The position numbers were made by a program, and so were the translations under genes. Positions 8,651-15,663 of a stretch of DNA of 43,611 bases are shown one piece after another. Under the pieces are notes generated by a model. It did no database searches. It had not been told where the DNA came from and saw nothing but the letters and a program-made list of their open reading frames with translations. Within the stretch, counting starts at the first letter, position 1; every line of letters starts with the position of its first letter. Where the stretch lies: positions 15,495 through 59,105 of the forward strand of contig DUFA01000118.1 of the NCBI GenBank assembly GCA_011191975.1, in the 5' to 3' direction. Source of the stretch: Dehalococcoidia bacterium (GTDB taxonomy: Bacteria; Chloroflexota; Dehalococcoidia; Dehalococcoidales; UBA2162).

Positions 8651-9214
8651 ATGGAGCCCAGATTCGAAGAAAAAGGCCTTTTCCGGGTTCTTGGCGTAGA
8701 AGATGATGCCTATAAGATAGAAGAGGTTGATCCTGGTTTCAACGATCTCTGGTTAAACCGGTTCGAGTCGCGGTGGGATGAAGTCGAACCATACAGCATA
8801 GACGGAACATGCTATGGAGTCTGGTACGGCTTTACAGAAACCGACATTCTCAAAGGGACGTGTCTTGCGGGAATGGCAGTGGGAGATGATGCAAAGACAC
8901 CTGAGGGATGGGTCATAAGAGATATTCCTGCTTCGAACTACGCTGTTTTCGAAACCACTCTGCGTGATATTGGTGATACCACCGAATACGCTTTACGTCA
9001 ATGGCTGCCAAGGTCAGACTACGAACTGGATACTCCTAAACCCCGACTCGACCTCATGCCACCAGACACACTTACACAGGAGTCACCGGTTTCGGTCTGG
9101 ATCCCGGTGAGGAAAAAAGGAGAAGGCAAATCATGGGCGATGATGAACAGTACAAATTCCTGTTCTGGACAGAATATGTTTCGAATGACATGGAAGGAAC
9201 AAGCAAGTTCCTGA
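8651..9214 (+). CDS. GyrI-like small-molecule-binding protein
   Basis: The 187-residue protein matches the stand-alone GyrI-like (SMBD, AraC effector-binding-type) fold: a VLGVEDDAYKIEEV strand, a central CYGVWYG segment, GTCLAGMAV, an IPASNYAVFETT strand and a terminal VSVWIPVRKK. Family members bind cationic or hydrophobic drugs, or hydrolyse DNA-alkylating cyclopropanoid toxins. In homologues the domain ends near VWIPV, at about residue 158. Here the frame continues about 30 residues, and its last 82 bases overlap the VOC gene in another frame. It is the first gene after the shared operator, in an operon with VOC and Fpg-like genes. Confidence 0.78.
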   Translation: MEPRFEEKGLFRVLGVEDDAYKIEEVDPGFNDLWLNRFESRWDEVEPYSIDGTCYGVWYGFTETDILKGTCLAGMAVGDDAKTPEGWVIRDIPASNYAVFETTLRDIGDTTEYALRQWLPRSDYELDTPKPRLDLMPPDTLTQESPVSVWIPVRKKGEGKSWAMMNSTNSCSGQNMFRMTWKEQASS

Positions 9215-9546
9215 AGGAGATGTTTGGTTGGGAGGTATGGCCGACACAGGGTGAAGATACGTACCTTATGCATAACGGTCAGCCGATTATGAATATCGTG
9301 CAGTATAGTGAAGGGATGGTTCAGGGAGGTGTACCACCTCACATCAAAAACTATATAGACGTCGATGATTATGATAAATCCAAAAAGATGGCACTGGATA
9401 AAGGAGCACTTCTTGTACACGAAGCTGAAGTCCCCGATTTCTGTAAACTGGGAGTGTTGAAAATACCCGGAAACCTCTATCTGGCAATCGTACAGTACTT
9501 TAAAAGACAGCCCTGGCAGGAGGATACAAGTGCTCGAAATACCTGA
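9133..9546 (+). CDS. VOC-superfamily (glyoxalase/bleomycin-resistance fold) protein
   Basis: The 137-residue protein has the paired beta-alpha-beta-beta-beta layout of the VOC superfamily. It opens FLFWTEYVSNDMEGTSKFLKEMFGW, a typical first module, and later reads YIDVDDYDKSKKMALDKGA and VLKIPGNLYLAIVQY, a typical second module. Such proteins isomerise, cleave or sequester small molecules, including drugs. A metal set is not obvious, so binding rather than catalysis is possible. It overlaps the upstream GyrI-like gene by 82 bases and the following Fpg-like gene by 17 bases, which implies translational coupling and joint function. Confidence 0.78.
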   Translation: MGDDEQYKFLFWTEYVSNDMEGTSKFLKEMFGWEVWPTQGEDTYLMHNGQPIMNIVQYSEGMVQGGVPPHIKNYIDVDDYDKSKKMALDKGALLVHEAEVPDFCKLGVLKIPGNLYLAIVQYFKRQPWQEDTSARNT

Positions 9547-10357
9547 AGCCACGAATCTTGCAAAACAAATCACGAAAACAATAAGCGGAAAGAAGATAAC
9601 GAAAGTAACTGCAGGGCTCTCAGGGCACAAGTTCGCCTGGTATCATGGTGATTCTGCAGATTATGATCCTCTGCTACGTGGAAAGACTATTGAAATGGCT
9701 GTCGCTCACGGAGGCCTGGTAGAAATCCACGCCGGTGATGCCATACTCCTGTTTGGTGACTTTGTTTCCCTGAAGTACCACGGGAAAGGTGCACAGTTTC
9801 CCAGAAAGTACCAGATGCTGGTAGAGTTCGAAGATTATACCTCTCTCAGCGCTTCCGTAGGGATGTATGGCGGATTATGGTGTTTCAGAGAAGGTGAATT
9901 CGATAGTAAGTATTATGATATTGCCAGAGAGAAACCTTCACCATTGACAGATGAGTTTGATGCGAAATACTTCAACGGGCTTATCACCTCTCCTGAAGTA
10001 CAAAAGCTAAGCGCCAAAGCGTTTCTGGCCACAGAGCAGAGAATACCCGGCCTGGGGAACGGTGTCTTACAGGATATCCTGTATAACGCAAAAATCCATC
10101 CGAAGCGGAAGATAGAAACTCTCAACATTGATGAAAGAACAACTCTTTTCAATTCTGTGAAATCCACTTTAAAAGAGATGGTTGAACTGGGCGGAAGGGA
10201 TACTGAGAAAGACCTGTTCAGTGAATCCGGAGGATATATCACCAAACTTGGTAAAAACAGCCTGGGCAAACTGTGCTCTGTATGCGGTAGAAACATCATC
10301 AAGCAGGCGTATATGGGCGGTATTTACTTCTGTGCCGGTTGTCAGAAATTCCCGTAA
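9530..10357 (+). CDS. Fpg/Nei-family DNA glycosylase homologue, paralogue 1 (no catalytic Pro1)
   Basis: The 275-residue protein has the Fpg/MutM-Nei architecture: an N-terminal beta-sandwich; the helix-two-turn-helix from about 155 to 225, with the family motif RIPGLGNGVLQDILYNAKIHP (GLGN at 174-177); and a C-terminal zinc finger with Cys249, Cys252, Cys268 and Cys271. It starts at GTG 9530 with AGGAGG at 9518-9523. The N-terminus reads M-L-E-I-P-E-A where Fpg/Nei enzymes have M-P-E-L-P-E-V, so the catalytic Pro1 is replaced while Glu2 remains. The zinc-finger loop lacks the usual arginine (YMGGIYFC). DNA binding is likely; canonical base excision/lyase chemistry is doubtful. Two more paralogues are at 10375 and 38245. 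Confidence 0.85.
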   Translation: MLEIPEATNLAKQITKTISGKKITKVTAGLSGHKFAWYHGDSADYDPLLRGKTIEMAVAHGGLVEIHAGDAILLFGDFVSLKYHGKGAQFPRKYQMLVEFEDYTSLSASVGMYGGLWCFREGEFDSKYYDIAREKPSPLTDEFDAKYFNGLITSPEVQKLSAKAFLATEQRIPGLGNGVLQDILYNAKIHPKRKIETLNIDERTTLFNSVKSTLKEMVELGGRDTEKDLFSESGGYITKLGKNSLGKLCSVCGRNIIKQAYMGGIYFCAGCQKFP

Positions 10358-10374
10358 GCAGGAGGTAATAAATT

Positions 10375-11199
10375 ATGGATTTACCGGAAGCTGTGAATCT
10401 GGCAAGGCAACTTGAGGAGACAGTCAGTGGCAAGAAGATAACGGGAGTAATCACCGAATTCTCTCCGCATAAATTCGCGTTTTATTATGGCGATCCAAAG
10501 GATTATGAAACGCAACTGCGTGGTAAAACCGTTAGCACCGTCCTAGCTCATGGAGGTTTTGTAGAAATGCATGCCGACGATACTGTACTCCTGCTCAGTT
10601 CCGGTCTGATCCTGAGATATCATGCAAAGGGTGAACAGTATCCCAGGAAGCACCAGCTCCTGCTGGAATTCGACGATGGTACTGCTGTCAGCGCCTCGGC
10701 TCAAATAGTTGGTGAGTTCTCATGCCGGAAGGAAGGAGAGTACCATAATCGTTTTTACGATGCAGCGATATCAAAGCCTTCTCCTCTTTCAGATGAGTTT
10801 AATGAAGCATACTTTACCCGGCTTATATCACCCCCTGAGCTTCAGAAACTGAGTGTAAAGGCATTCCTTGCCACGGAGCAGAGGATACCCGGTCTTGGGA
10901 ACGGTGTCTTACAGGATATCCTTTTTAATGCCAAAATTCACCCGAAGCGGAGAATGGAAACACTCAACGCTGATGAAAGAGAAAACCTTTTATATTCTAT
11001 CAAGTCTACCCTTAAAGAGATGACCGAGCAGGGAGGTAGAGATACGGATAAAGACCTGTTCGGCATACCGGGGGGATATCATACCAAACTGAGTAAAAAG
11101 GCGCTGAGACAGCCCTGCCCGGTATGCGGCGGCACGATTGTTAAAGAAGCCTACCAGGGAGGCAGCATATACTTCTGCTCTGAATGTCAGAAGATTTAG
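10375..11199 (+). CDS. Fpg/Nei-family DNA glycosylase homologue, paralogue 2 (no catalytic Pro1/Glu2)
   Basis: The 274-residue protein is a tandem duplicate of the previous gene with the same H2TH signature (EQRIPGLGNGVLQDILFN) and a C-x2-C...C-x2-C zinc finger (CPVCGG...YFCSEC). AGGAGG lies shortly before the ATG. Its N-terminus is M-D-L-P-E-A, one residue shorter than its paralogues, so both the canonical Pro1 and Glu2 are missing. The zinc-finger arginine is again replaced (QGGSIYFC). It begins 17 bases after paralogue 1, in the same operon. The two copies have diverged most in the 70-130 region, which suggests an old duplication with possibly different substrates. Confidence 0.85.
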   Translation: MDLPEAVNLARQLEETVSGKKITGVITEFSPHKFAFYYGDPKDYETQLRGKTVSTVLAHGGFVEMHADDTVLLLSSGLILRYHAKGEQYPRKHQLLLEFDDGTAVSASAQIVGEFSCRKEGEYHNRFYDAAISKPSPLSDEFNEAYFTRLISPPELQKLSVKAFLATEQRIPGLGNGVLQDILFNAKIHPKRRMETLNADERENLLYSIKSTLKEMTEQGGRDTDKDLFGIPGGYHTKLSKKALRQPCPVCGGTIVKEAYQGGSIYFCSECQKI

Positions 11200-11248
11200 T
11201 ATTAAGACCGGTAAAAGCCTATCTAACTTACCTGTAAGGAGGATAAAA

Positions 11249-11725
11249 ATGCAGCCGGATAAAATCGAGACAAAGCGACTAAAGCTTGTAGGGGTTGAAA
11301 TGTATATTAGCGAGGAAGAAGATTTCGGCTACAAGATGGAAGCCATGAGGGCTGAGATAAAGAATCGACGGGATGAAATTCAAAATAGAATTAATAATAA
11401 ACATGTCGGTTTCTGGCAATGGCAGATGATGCATGAAGAAGGCTATAACACACACCGTAACTATTTCTGCGGAGTCGAGGTGAGTGATTTTCAGGATATT
11501 CCATATGGCATGATAATCAAGAATCTGCCTGAATGTAAATTTGCCATTTTTGCTGAAAAGAATGGTGAAGAAGGAACCGTAACATATGAAAATGGAGTTT
11601 ATGTTAACTGGTTACCGAAGTCGGGTTACAGCTTCTGTACAAAGATATCAGGCGACTTTGAGGTATACGATTTCGACGAACAGGTTGAATATCATGAAGT
11701 ATGGATACCGGTGGATGAAAAATAG
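11249..11725 (+). CDS. GyrI-like small-molecule-binding protein
   Basis: The start is ATG 11249, preceded by TAAGGAGGA. An upstream in-frame ATG at 11138 would overlap the Fpg-like gene and add 37 unrelated residues. The 158-residue protein follows the GyrI-like fold: RLKLVGVEMYI at the start, HRNYFCGVEV in the middle, KNLPECKFAIFAEK, and VEYHEVWIPVDEK at the end. A predicted helical insert (residues about 25-50) is rich in Glu/Arg. Ligand binding or hydrolysis is inferred from the family. It is the fifth gene of the cluster, after the two Fpg-like genes. Confidence 0.75.
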   Translation: MQPDKIETKRLKLVGVEMYISEEEDFGYKMEAMRAEIKNRRDEIQNRINNKHVGFWQWQMMHEEGYNTHRNYFCGVEVSDFQDIPYGMIIKNLPECKFAIFAEKNGEEGTVTYENGVYVNWLPKSGYSFCTKISGDFEVYDFDEQVEYHEVWIPVDEK

Positions 11726-11781
11726 CTAAGATTACATACCAGAGTTCCATTCTTGCTTGAAATCAAGAGGGAGTAACTTAA

Positions 11782-12240
11782 ATGGAATATACGTTAATTA
11801 ACAAAGATCAGTTTACTATAATCGGAGTCAAGAAGAGGATAAAATCGGAAGTCCCGTATTTCACCGAAGTCTGGAATGAATTCATGGAAAACTACGATAA
11901 AGTAAAAGACAACTCTATCGATGATGGTTTTTACGGAATCAATGAAGCGCCGGATGAGAATAATATGCAGGACTATATCGCGGGGATTATGGTAGATGAT
12001 AATTATGAAAATTCGGATAGTGTGTTTACCAGGCATGTTCAACCTGACTCAACATATGCCGTATTCGAATGTGAAGTGGATAATATCGGTCCGACATATG
12101 TGCGGATTTTTTCCGAATGGAATGATGAAAAGTATAAGGTAAATGATATGAATGTTTGTTGTTTTGAATATTACCCACCCAACACTATCGGCGCAGATGA
12201 TAAGGTGCTGCTTTATATCCCTGTGATTAAGACTAGCTAA
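11782..12240 (+). CDS. GyrI-like small-molecule-binding protein
   Basis: The 152-residue acidic protein has the GyrI-like order of elements: QFTIIGVKKRIKSEVPYFTEVWNEF, a central YIAGIMVD strand, PDSTYAVFECEV, and a terminal KVLLYIPVIK. It is the third stand-alone GyrI-like gene of the cluster and only distantly similar to the other two, so this is not a recent triplication. GAGGGAG lies about 10 bases before the ATG. It is the last gene before the terminator at 12259-12284. Function is inferred from the fold and neighbours. Confidence 0.72.
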   Translation: MEYTLINKDQFTIIGVKKRIKSEVPYFTEVWNEFMENYDKVKDNSIDDGFYGINEAPDENNMQDYIAGIMVDDNYENSDSVFTRHVQPDSTYAVFECEVDNIGPTYVRIFSEWNDEKYKVNDMNVCCFEYYPPNTIGADDKVLLYIPVIKTS

Positions 12241-12258
12241 CATTCTGAAGAAGGTAGT

Positions 12259-12284
12259 AGGGGAGGAGTATTTGCTCCTCCCCT
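12259..12284. terminator. Strong hairpin terminator between convergent genes
   Basis: AGGGGAGGAG (12259-12268) pairs perfectly with CTCCTCCCCT (12275-12284) around a TATTTG loop, giving a 10-bp GC-rich stem followed by GTTCTAGTTT. It lies between the last GyrI-like gene (plus) and the AraC-GyrI gene (minus) and probably serves both strands. Confidence 0.8.
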
Positions 12285-12298
12285 GTTCTAGTTTATAA

Positions 12299-13171
12299 CT
12301 AATCCTTTTTTACTGGTGCCCATATCTGGCACCTCATTTCTTCATCAGGCACGTCTCCCATATCAAGGTATACCTCAAGGTCGGGTCCGCCGGTATGTTC
12401 GTGTCCGGTAGCCGTGTACCAGTCTCTGAATACCTTGGCGGAAGTTTCCTGAAAATTGGACAGCAGGCAGTCGAACACTGCCCACGAAGTTGTAGGTATC
12501 TCCATCATTTCAAATTTCCCTGCCGAAGCATCTTCGGGCAGTTCAACCGCTATTCCGTAATAAAACTCACTGGTTTTCTCCTCACCGTAGCAGACCCCCA
12601 GCATCGTCCCTCCGGTTATTGGGCCGGTTTTTTCACCTGAGAGAGCTACAAGCGCAGCACAATCCGGTGATTTACTGAACTCTTCCCACCACGCTGGAAT
12701 ATCCTTTAAATTCTGTCCACCGATACTGGTAAATTTTCTCGATACCATGGCTATATTGAAGGCAGGTGTTTCTATCATCCGGTAGTCCATATCGTTTTCT
12801 CCTGTTAATTGAATTTGAAAGGAGATTCGTGGATATGCCGTCAGTTTCACTCCCGGCTCGCGCGCCGCCGTCGGTGTCACTCCGTGCATATTCCTGAACG
12901 CCCGTGTGAACGCATCCGGTGATTCGTAGCCGTATTTCAGAGCGATATCGATTACCCGGGATGAATCATCGGACAACTCTGCAACCGCTAAGGTAAGTCT
13001 TCGTCGTCGGACATACTCCGCTGGAGTGATCCCGCATACAGCCAGGAACATCCGCTGAAAATGAAACGTTGAGCAGAATGCCTTCCCTGCTGCTTTGCTG
13101 TAATCAATGCTTCCTGCTAGGTTTTCTTCGATGTAGTCTATAGCCGCATTCATCCTAGCCGTCCAGTCCAT
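12299..13171 (-). CDS. AraC-family regulator with GyrI-like effector domain
   Basis: The 290-residue protein has an N-terminal AraC double helix-turn-helix (about residues 5-105: FHFQRMFLAVCGITPAEYV, then IDIALKYGYESPDAFTRAFR and GVTPT). A C-terminal GyrI-like domain runs from 130 to 290 and ends CQIWAPVKK. This is the Rob/BltR-like layout in which a drug or metabolite binds the C-terminal domain and changes transcription. AAGGAG precedes the ATG. A minus-strand TATAAT at 13204-13209 is a possible -10 without a clear -35. It faces the GyrI/Fpg cluster and shares its domain type, so it is a plausible local regulator, although AraC proteins usually bind direct repeats rather than the palindrome seen here. 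Confidence 0.85.
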   Translation of the reverse strand: MDWTARMNAAIDYIEENLAGSIDYSKAAGKAFCSTFHFQRMFLAVCGITPAEYVRRRRLTLAVAELSDDSSRVIDIALKYGYESPDAFTRAFRNMHGVTPTAAREPGVKLTAYPRISFQIQLTGENDMDYRMIETPAFNIAMVSRKFTSIGGQNLKDIPAWWEEFSKSPDCAALVALSGEKTGPITGGTMLGVCYGEEKTSEFYYGIAVELPEDASAGKFEMMEIPTTSWAVFDCLLSNFQETSAKVFRDWYTATGHEHTGGPDLEVYLDMGDVPDEEMRCQIWAPVKKD

Positions 13172-13266
13172 TTCCTGATATCTCCTTCCTGTGAAAATAT
13201 ACCATTATAGAGTAAAACTGTCCCGACTTTTCTTGCGGAGTTTTGCCGGAATTTAACAATCCAGAA

Positions 13267-13295
13267 TTGAAGTCCCGGTGGAAAGTCAATATAAT
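13267..13295 (+). promoter_or_regulatory. Promoter for the beta-lactamase-fold gene; near-leaderless
   Basis: TTGAAG (13267-13272) and TATAAT (13290-13295) are 17 bases apart. The expected transcription start near 13302 leaves only about four bases before the ATG at 13306, and there is no Shine-Dalgarno site, so the message may be leaderless. Confidence 0.5.
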
Positions 13296-13305
13296 CTCCA
13301 GATAG

Positions 13306-14898
13306 ATGAAGACCAGCAAAAGAGGAATCCGACTGGTAATATTTCCGATCTTCTTATCGATATTTCTGGCACTTTCTTTCGCTTATGCATTAGTGCCTGT
13401 TGTCTACGGGCAGTCTATAGATGATGCTGAGAGTGCTACAGACGCGTATATTCGTGAAAGCATTTCAGATCAAGATATACCGGGCATTGCAGTCGTTATT
13501 GTAAAAGACGGTCACGTAACGTATCTGGCCGGTTATGGAGTAACCAATGTAGAACATCCGTCACCGGTAACACCTCAAACGGTGTTCGATCTTGCTTCCT
13601 GCAGTAAATCATTCACTGCCCTGGCGATATTGTTGTTGGAAAATGACGGGCTTTTGAACCTTGATGCACCGATAGGTGGTTATCTTCCTGACCTGAGATT
13701 TGCCGATCCGGGAGCTGAAAATATAATTACAGTACGCAATTTACTGAATCACACGAGCGGTCTACCCGGGGTGTTTTCTGAACCGCTTGCTTTCCATACG
13801 GGTGAGGATGCCATGACAAACCTTGTTATGGCAATGAATAAAGTCCATTTGAATCGTCCTGCTGGATCATCATTCGAATACAGTAACATGAACTACTCTC
13901 TCTTAGGAGTAATTATCGAGAATACGAGTACACAGAAGTTCGAAGACTTTATGCAGGATAAGATATTTTCTCCACTCGGAATGAAGAACACAACTTTATA
14001 TCCGGAGGTAGCCGCAGAGAAAGACAGAGCGTCCGGGCACCAGTTAAGATTCGGTCAAATCCTAGTAAGCGACATTGAACTCTACCGCAGTGCTGCTCCG
14101 GTGGGTTGGGTTATGTCTACGGCTGAGGATATGGGGCAATGGCTCCTCATGCAGCTTCATGATGGGAAACTTGATGACCGACAGGTGATTCCCCAAGAAT
14201 TGATTCTTAAATCTCACGAACCGGTGGTCGAATTTATCGAGAACAACGAACAGATTACTTACGGAACAGGATGGCTTTCGACTACCTCTCCGGACGGAAC
14301 GAGAGTGATATGGCACGGAGGAGATACACCTAACTTTGTTGCGGAAATGATTTTAGTACCCGAATACGATTTCGGAATATCAATGCTGGTTAACGGGCAG
14401 ACTAACGACCATATCCACGACATTGCCGTGAATATTATCAATTTGGAGTTAGGCACGGAAGTGGTACTTCCCGACGCCCCATGGTGGGCTTCATGGGCTT
14501 CCATCGACCGCCTTGCTACCGGGGCTCTGGGTCTGTCATTTATCTTTCTGATCGGCCTGGTCGTTTTTCTTTATAGAAGACTGAAAATCCGTCGTAGAGT
14601 ACAGGAATCGATATCCGAAAATTCGGTAAAAAAATCCATCCTTCGAATCTGGAAAATAGCACTTCCCACCGCACCGTTAGCGCTCATATCAATCGGCGTG
14701 GTGGTAGCATTTGTTTTTGTACAGATGTATCTTGGATTCAATATTTTCAAGATAATATCGCGTTTTGGCGGCTATGCTCCACCCGGGGTGATGATTTCTG
14801 CGGTAACACTGCTTATTATGATCTGCCTGTGGGCATTAACGCTTGCAGGCACAACTTTGATAAGTCTGCCGTTTAAATCGAAAAAGCATGAGAGATAA
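13306..14898 (+). CDS. Beta-lactamase-fold serine hydrolase with C-terminal membrane segments
   Basis: The 530-residue protein begins with a signal-type hydrophobic segment (residues about 8-36). A class C beta-lactamase/esterase domain follows, with Ser98-x-x-Lys101 (SCSK), Tyr192-Ser-Asn194, and His337-Gly-Gly. After residue 400 come three likely membrane helices, near 405-425, 447-475 and 490-520. The catalytic domain should lie outside the membrane. Family members include D-aminopeptidases, esterases and penicillin-binding-like hydrolases. No direct evidence supports antibiotic hydrolysis. It is a single-gene unit, convergent with the S51 peptidase gene. Confidence 0.82.
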   Translation: MKTSKRGIRLVIFPIFLSIFLALSFAYALVPVVYGQSIDDAESATDAYIRESISDQDIPGIAVVIVKDGHVTYLAGYGVTNVEHPSPVTPQTVFDLASCSKSFTALAILLLENDGLLNLDAPIGGYLPDLRFADPGAENIITVRNLLNHTSGLPGVFSEPLAFHTGEDAMTNLVMAMNKVHLNRPAGSSFEYSNMNYSLLGVIIENTSTQKFEDFMQDKIFSPLGMKNTTLYPEVAAEKDRASGHQLRFGQILVSDIELYRSAAPVGWVMSTAEDMGQWLLMQLHDGKLDDRQVIPQELILKSHEPVVEFIENNEQITYGTGWLSTTSPDGTRVIWHGGDTPNFVAEMILVPEYDFGISMLVNGQTNDHIHDIAVNIINLELGTEVVLPDAPWWASWASIDRLATGALGLSFIFLIGLVVFLYRRLKIRRRVQESISENSVKKSILRIWKIALPTAPLALISIGVVVAFVFVQMYLGFNIFKIISRFGGYAPPGVMISAVTLLIMICLWALTLAGTTLISLPFKSKKHER

Positions 14899-14943
14899 TA
14901 TGATAAACTAGCAACTCGAAACCAAGGTTTATAATGTCATCCA

Positions 14944-15639
14944 TTATTGCCGAGGAAGATCGGCGATCTTTTTAATCCCGTCCGGTTTTCGAACATATCT
15001 ATGAACCGGCTCTGCCAAAGCTTCGACACTGCCGTCGGAGTATACTTTGATACCCGTGCCGCTGGACAACCCGTAACCGATAGTATCTATCTCTTTGAGC
15101 TCAAGAGCAGCGACGAGTTCCTGCCAGCCGCCTTCCTCGTCATGACAGTCGCAGATAACCGGAGCGTAGTTCAGGCAGGGGAAAATCTCTGCACTGTCTG
15201 GGTCATCCGGATCCGTCCACCTCACCCATTCTTTTGCCAGCATAATCGCACCCGCGGAAGTACCGAAGAACACCTTACCTTGCTGGTATAATTCTTCGAG
15301 GAACGGTAGCATATTCTTTTTCTTCAGGACTCTCATGCCGCTGTCTACGTCACCGCCACCGACAAATATGATATCAGCTGCCTGAAGAATGTCGCGAACT
15401 TTATTAAGATCGGCATTGTTAGGGGCAATGACAGCATGAGTAATAGTACCGGCCCCCGACATTTTCAGCATTCCTGCCATACGACTGAAAAAGTTACTAT
15501 CATCGCCACTGGCAGTTCCGGTATAGGCGATTGATGGCGAATCTTTACCACTCTCATCTAGGACAGATCTGATTAACTGATCGGTCGTGTCACGTCCTCG
15601 TGGTCTGCCGCCGGCTAGTAAGAATACCGGTTGTTTCAT
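14944..15639 (-). CDS. Peptidase family S51 (dipeptidase E / cyanophycinase-like)
   Basis: About 231 residues with the S51 fold. The nucleophile is in FFGTSAGAIML (Ser133 if counted from the upstream ATG at 15654), preceded by the FVGGGDV loop, with an acidic/His segment CDCHDEEGG later. Known members cleave aspartyl dipeptides or cyanophycin. I prefer the ATG at 15639 because GGAG lies nine bases before it; the ATG at 15654 has no ribosome site. It follows the adenylate-forming gene closely and is probably co-transcribed with it. Its substrate is not evident. Confidence 0.8.
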   Translation of the reverse strand: MKQPVFLLAGGRPRGRDTTDQLIRSVLDESGKDSPSIAYTGTASGDDSNFFSRMAGMLKMSGAGTITHAVIAPNNADLNKVRDILQAADIIFVGGGDVDSGMRVLKKKNMLPFLEELYQQGKVFFGTSAGAIMLAKEWVRWTDPDDPDSAEIFPCLNYAPVICDCHDEEGGWQELVAALELKEIDTIGYGLSSGTGIKVYSDGSVEALAEPVHRYVRKPDGIKKIADLPRQ

Positions 15640-15663
15640 TGTTGTGGTCTCCATACATTGGAA

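Noticed and set aside
9019-9630. A 203-codon minus-strand frame across the GyrI/VOC/Fpg junction
   Set aside because: It is antisense to three overlapping genes with strong family matches and has no motif of its own.
13306-14898. An antibiotic-resistance beta-lactamase
   Set aside because: The fold and motifs are shared with esterases and peptidases, and the C-terminal membrane helices are not typical of resistance enzymes.
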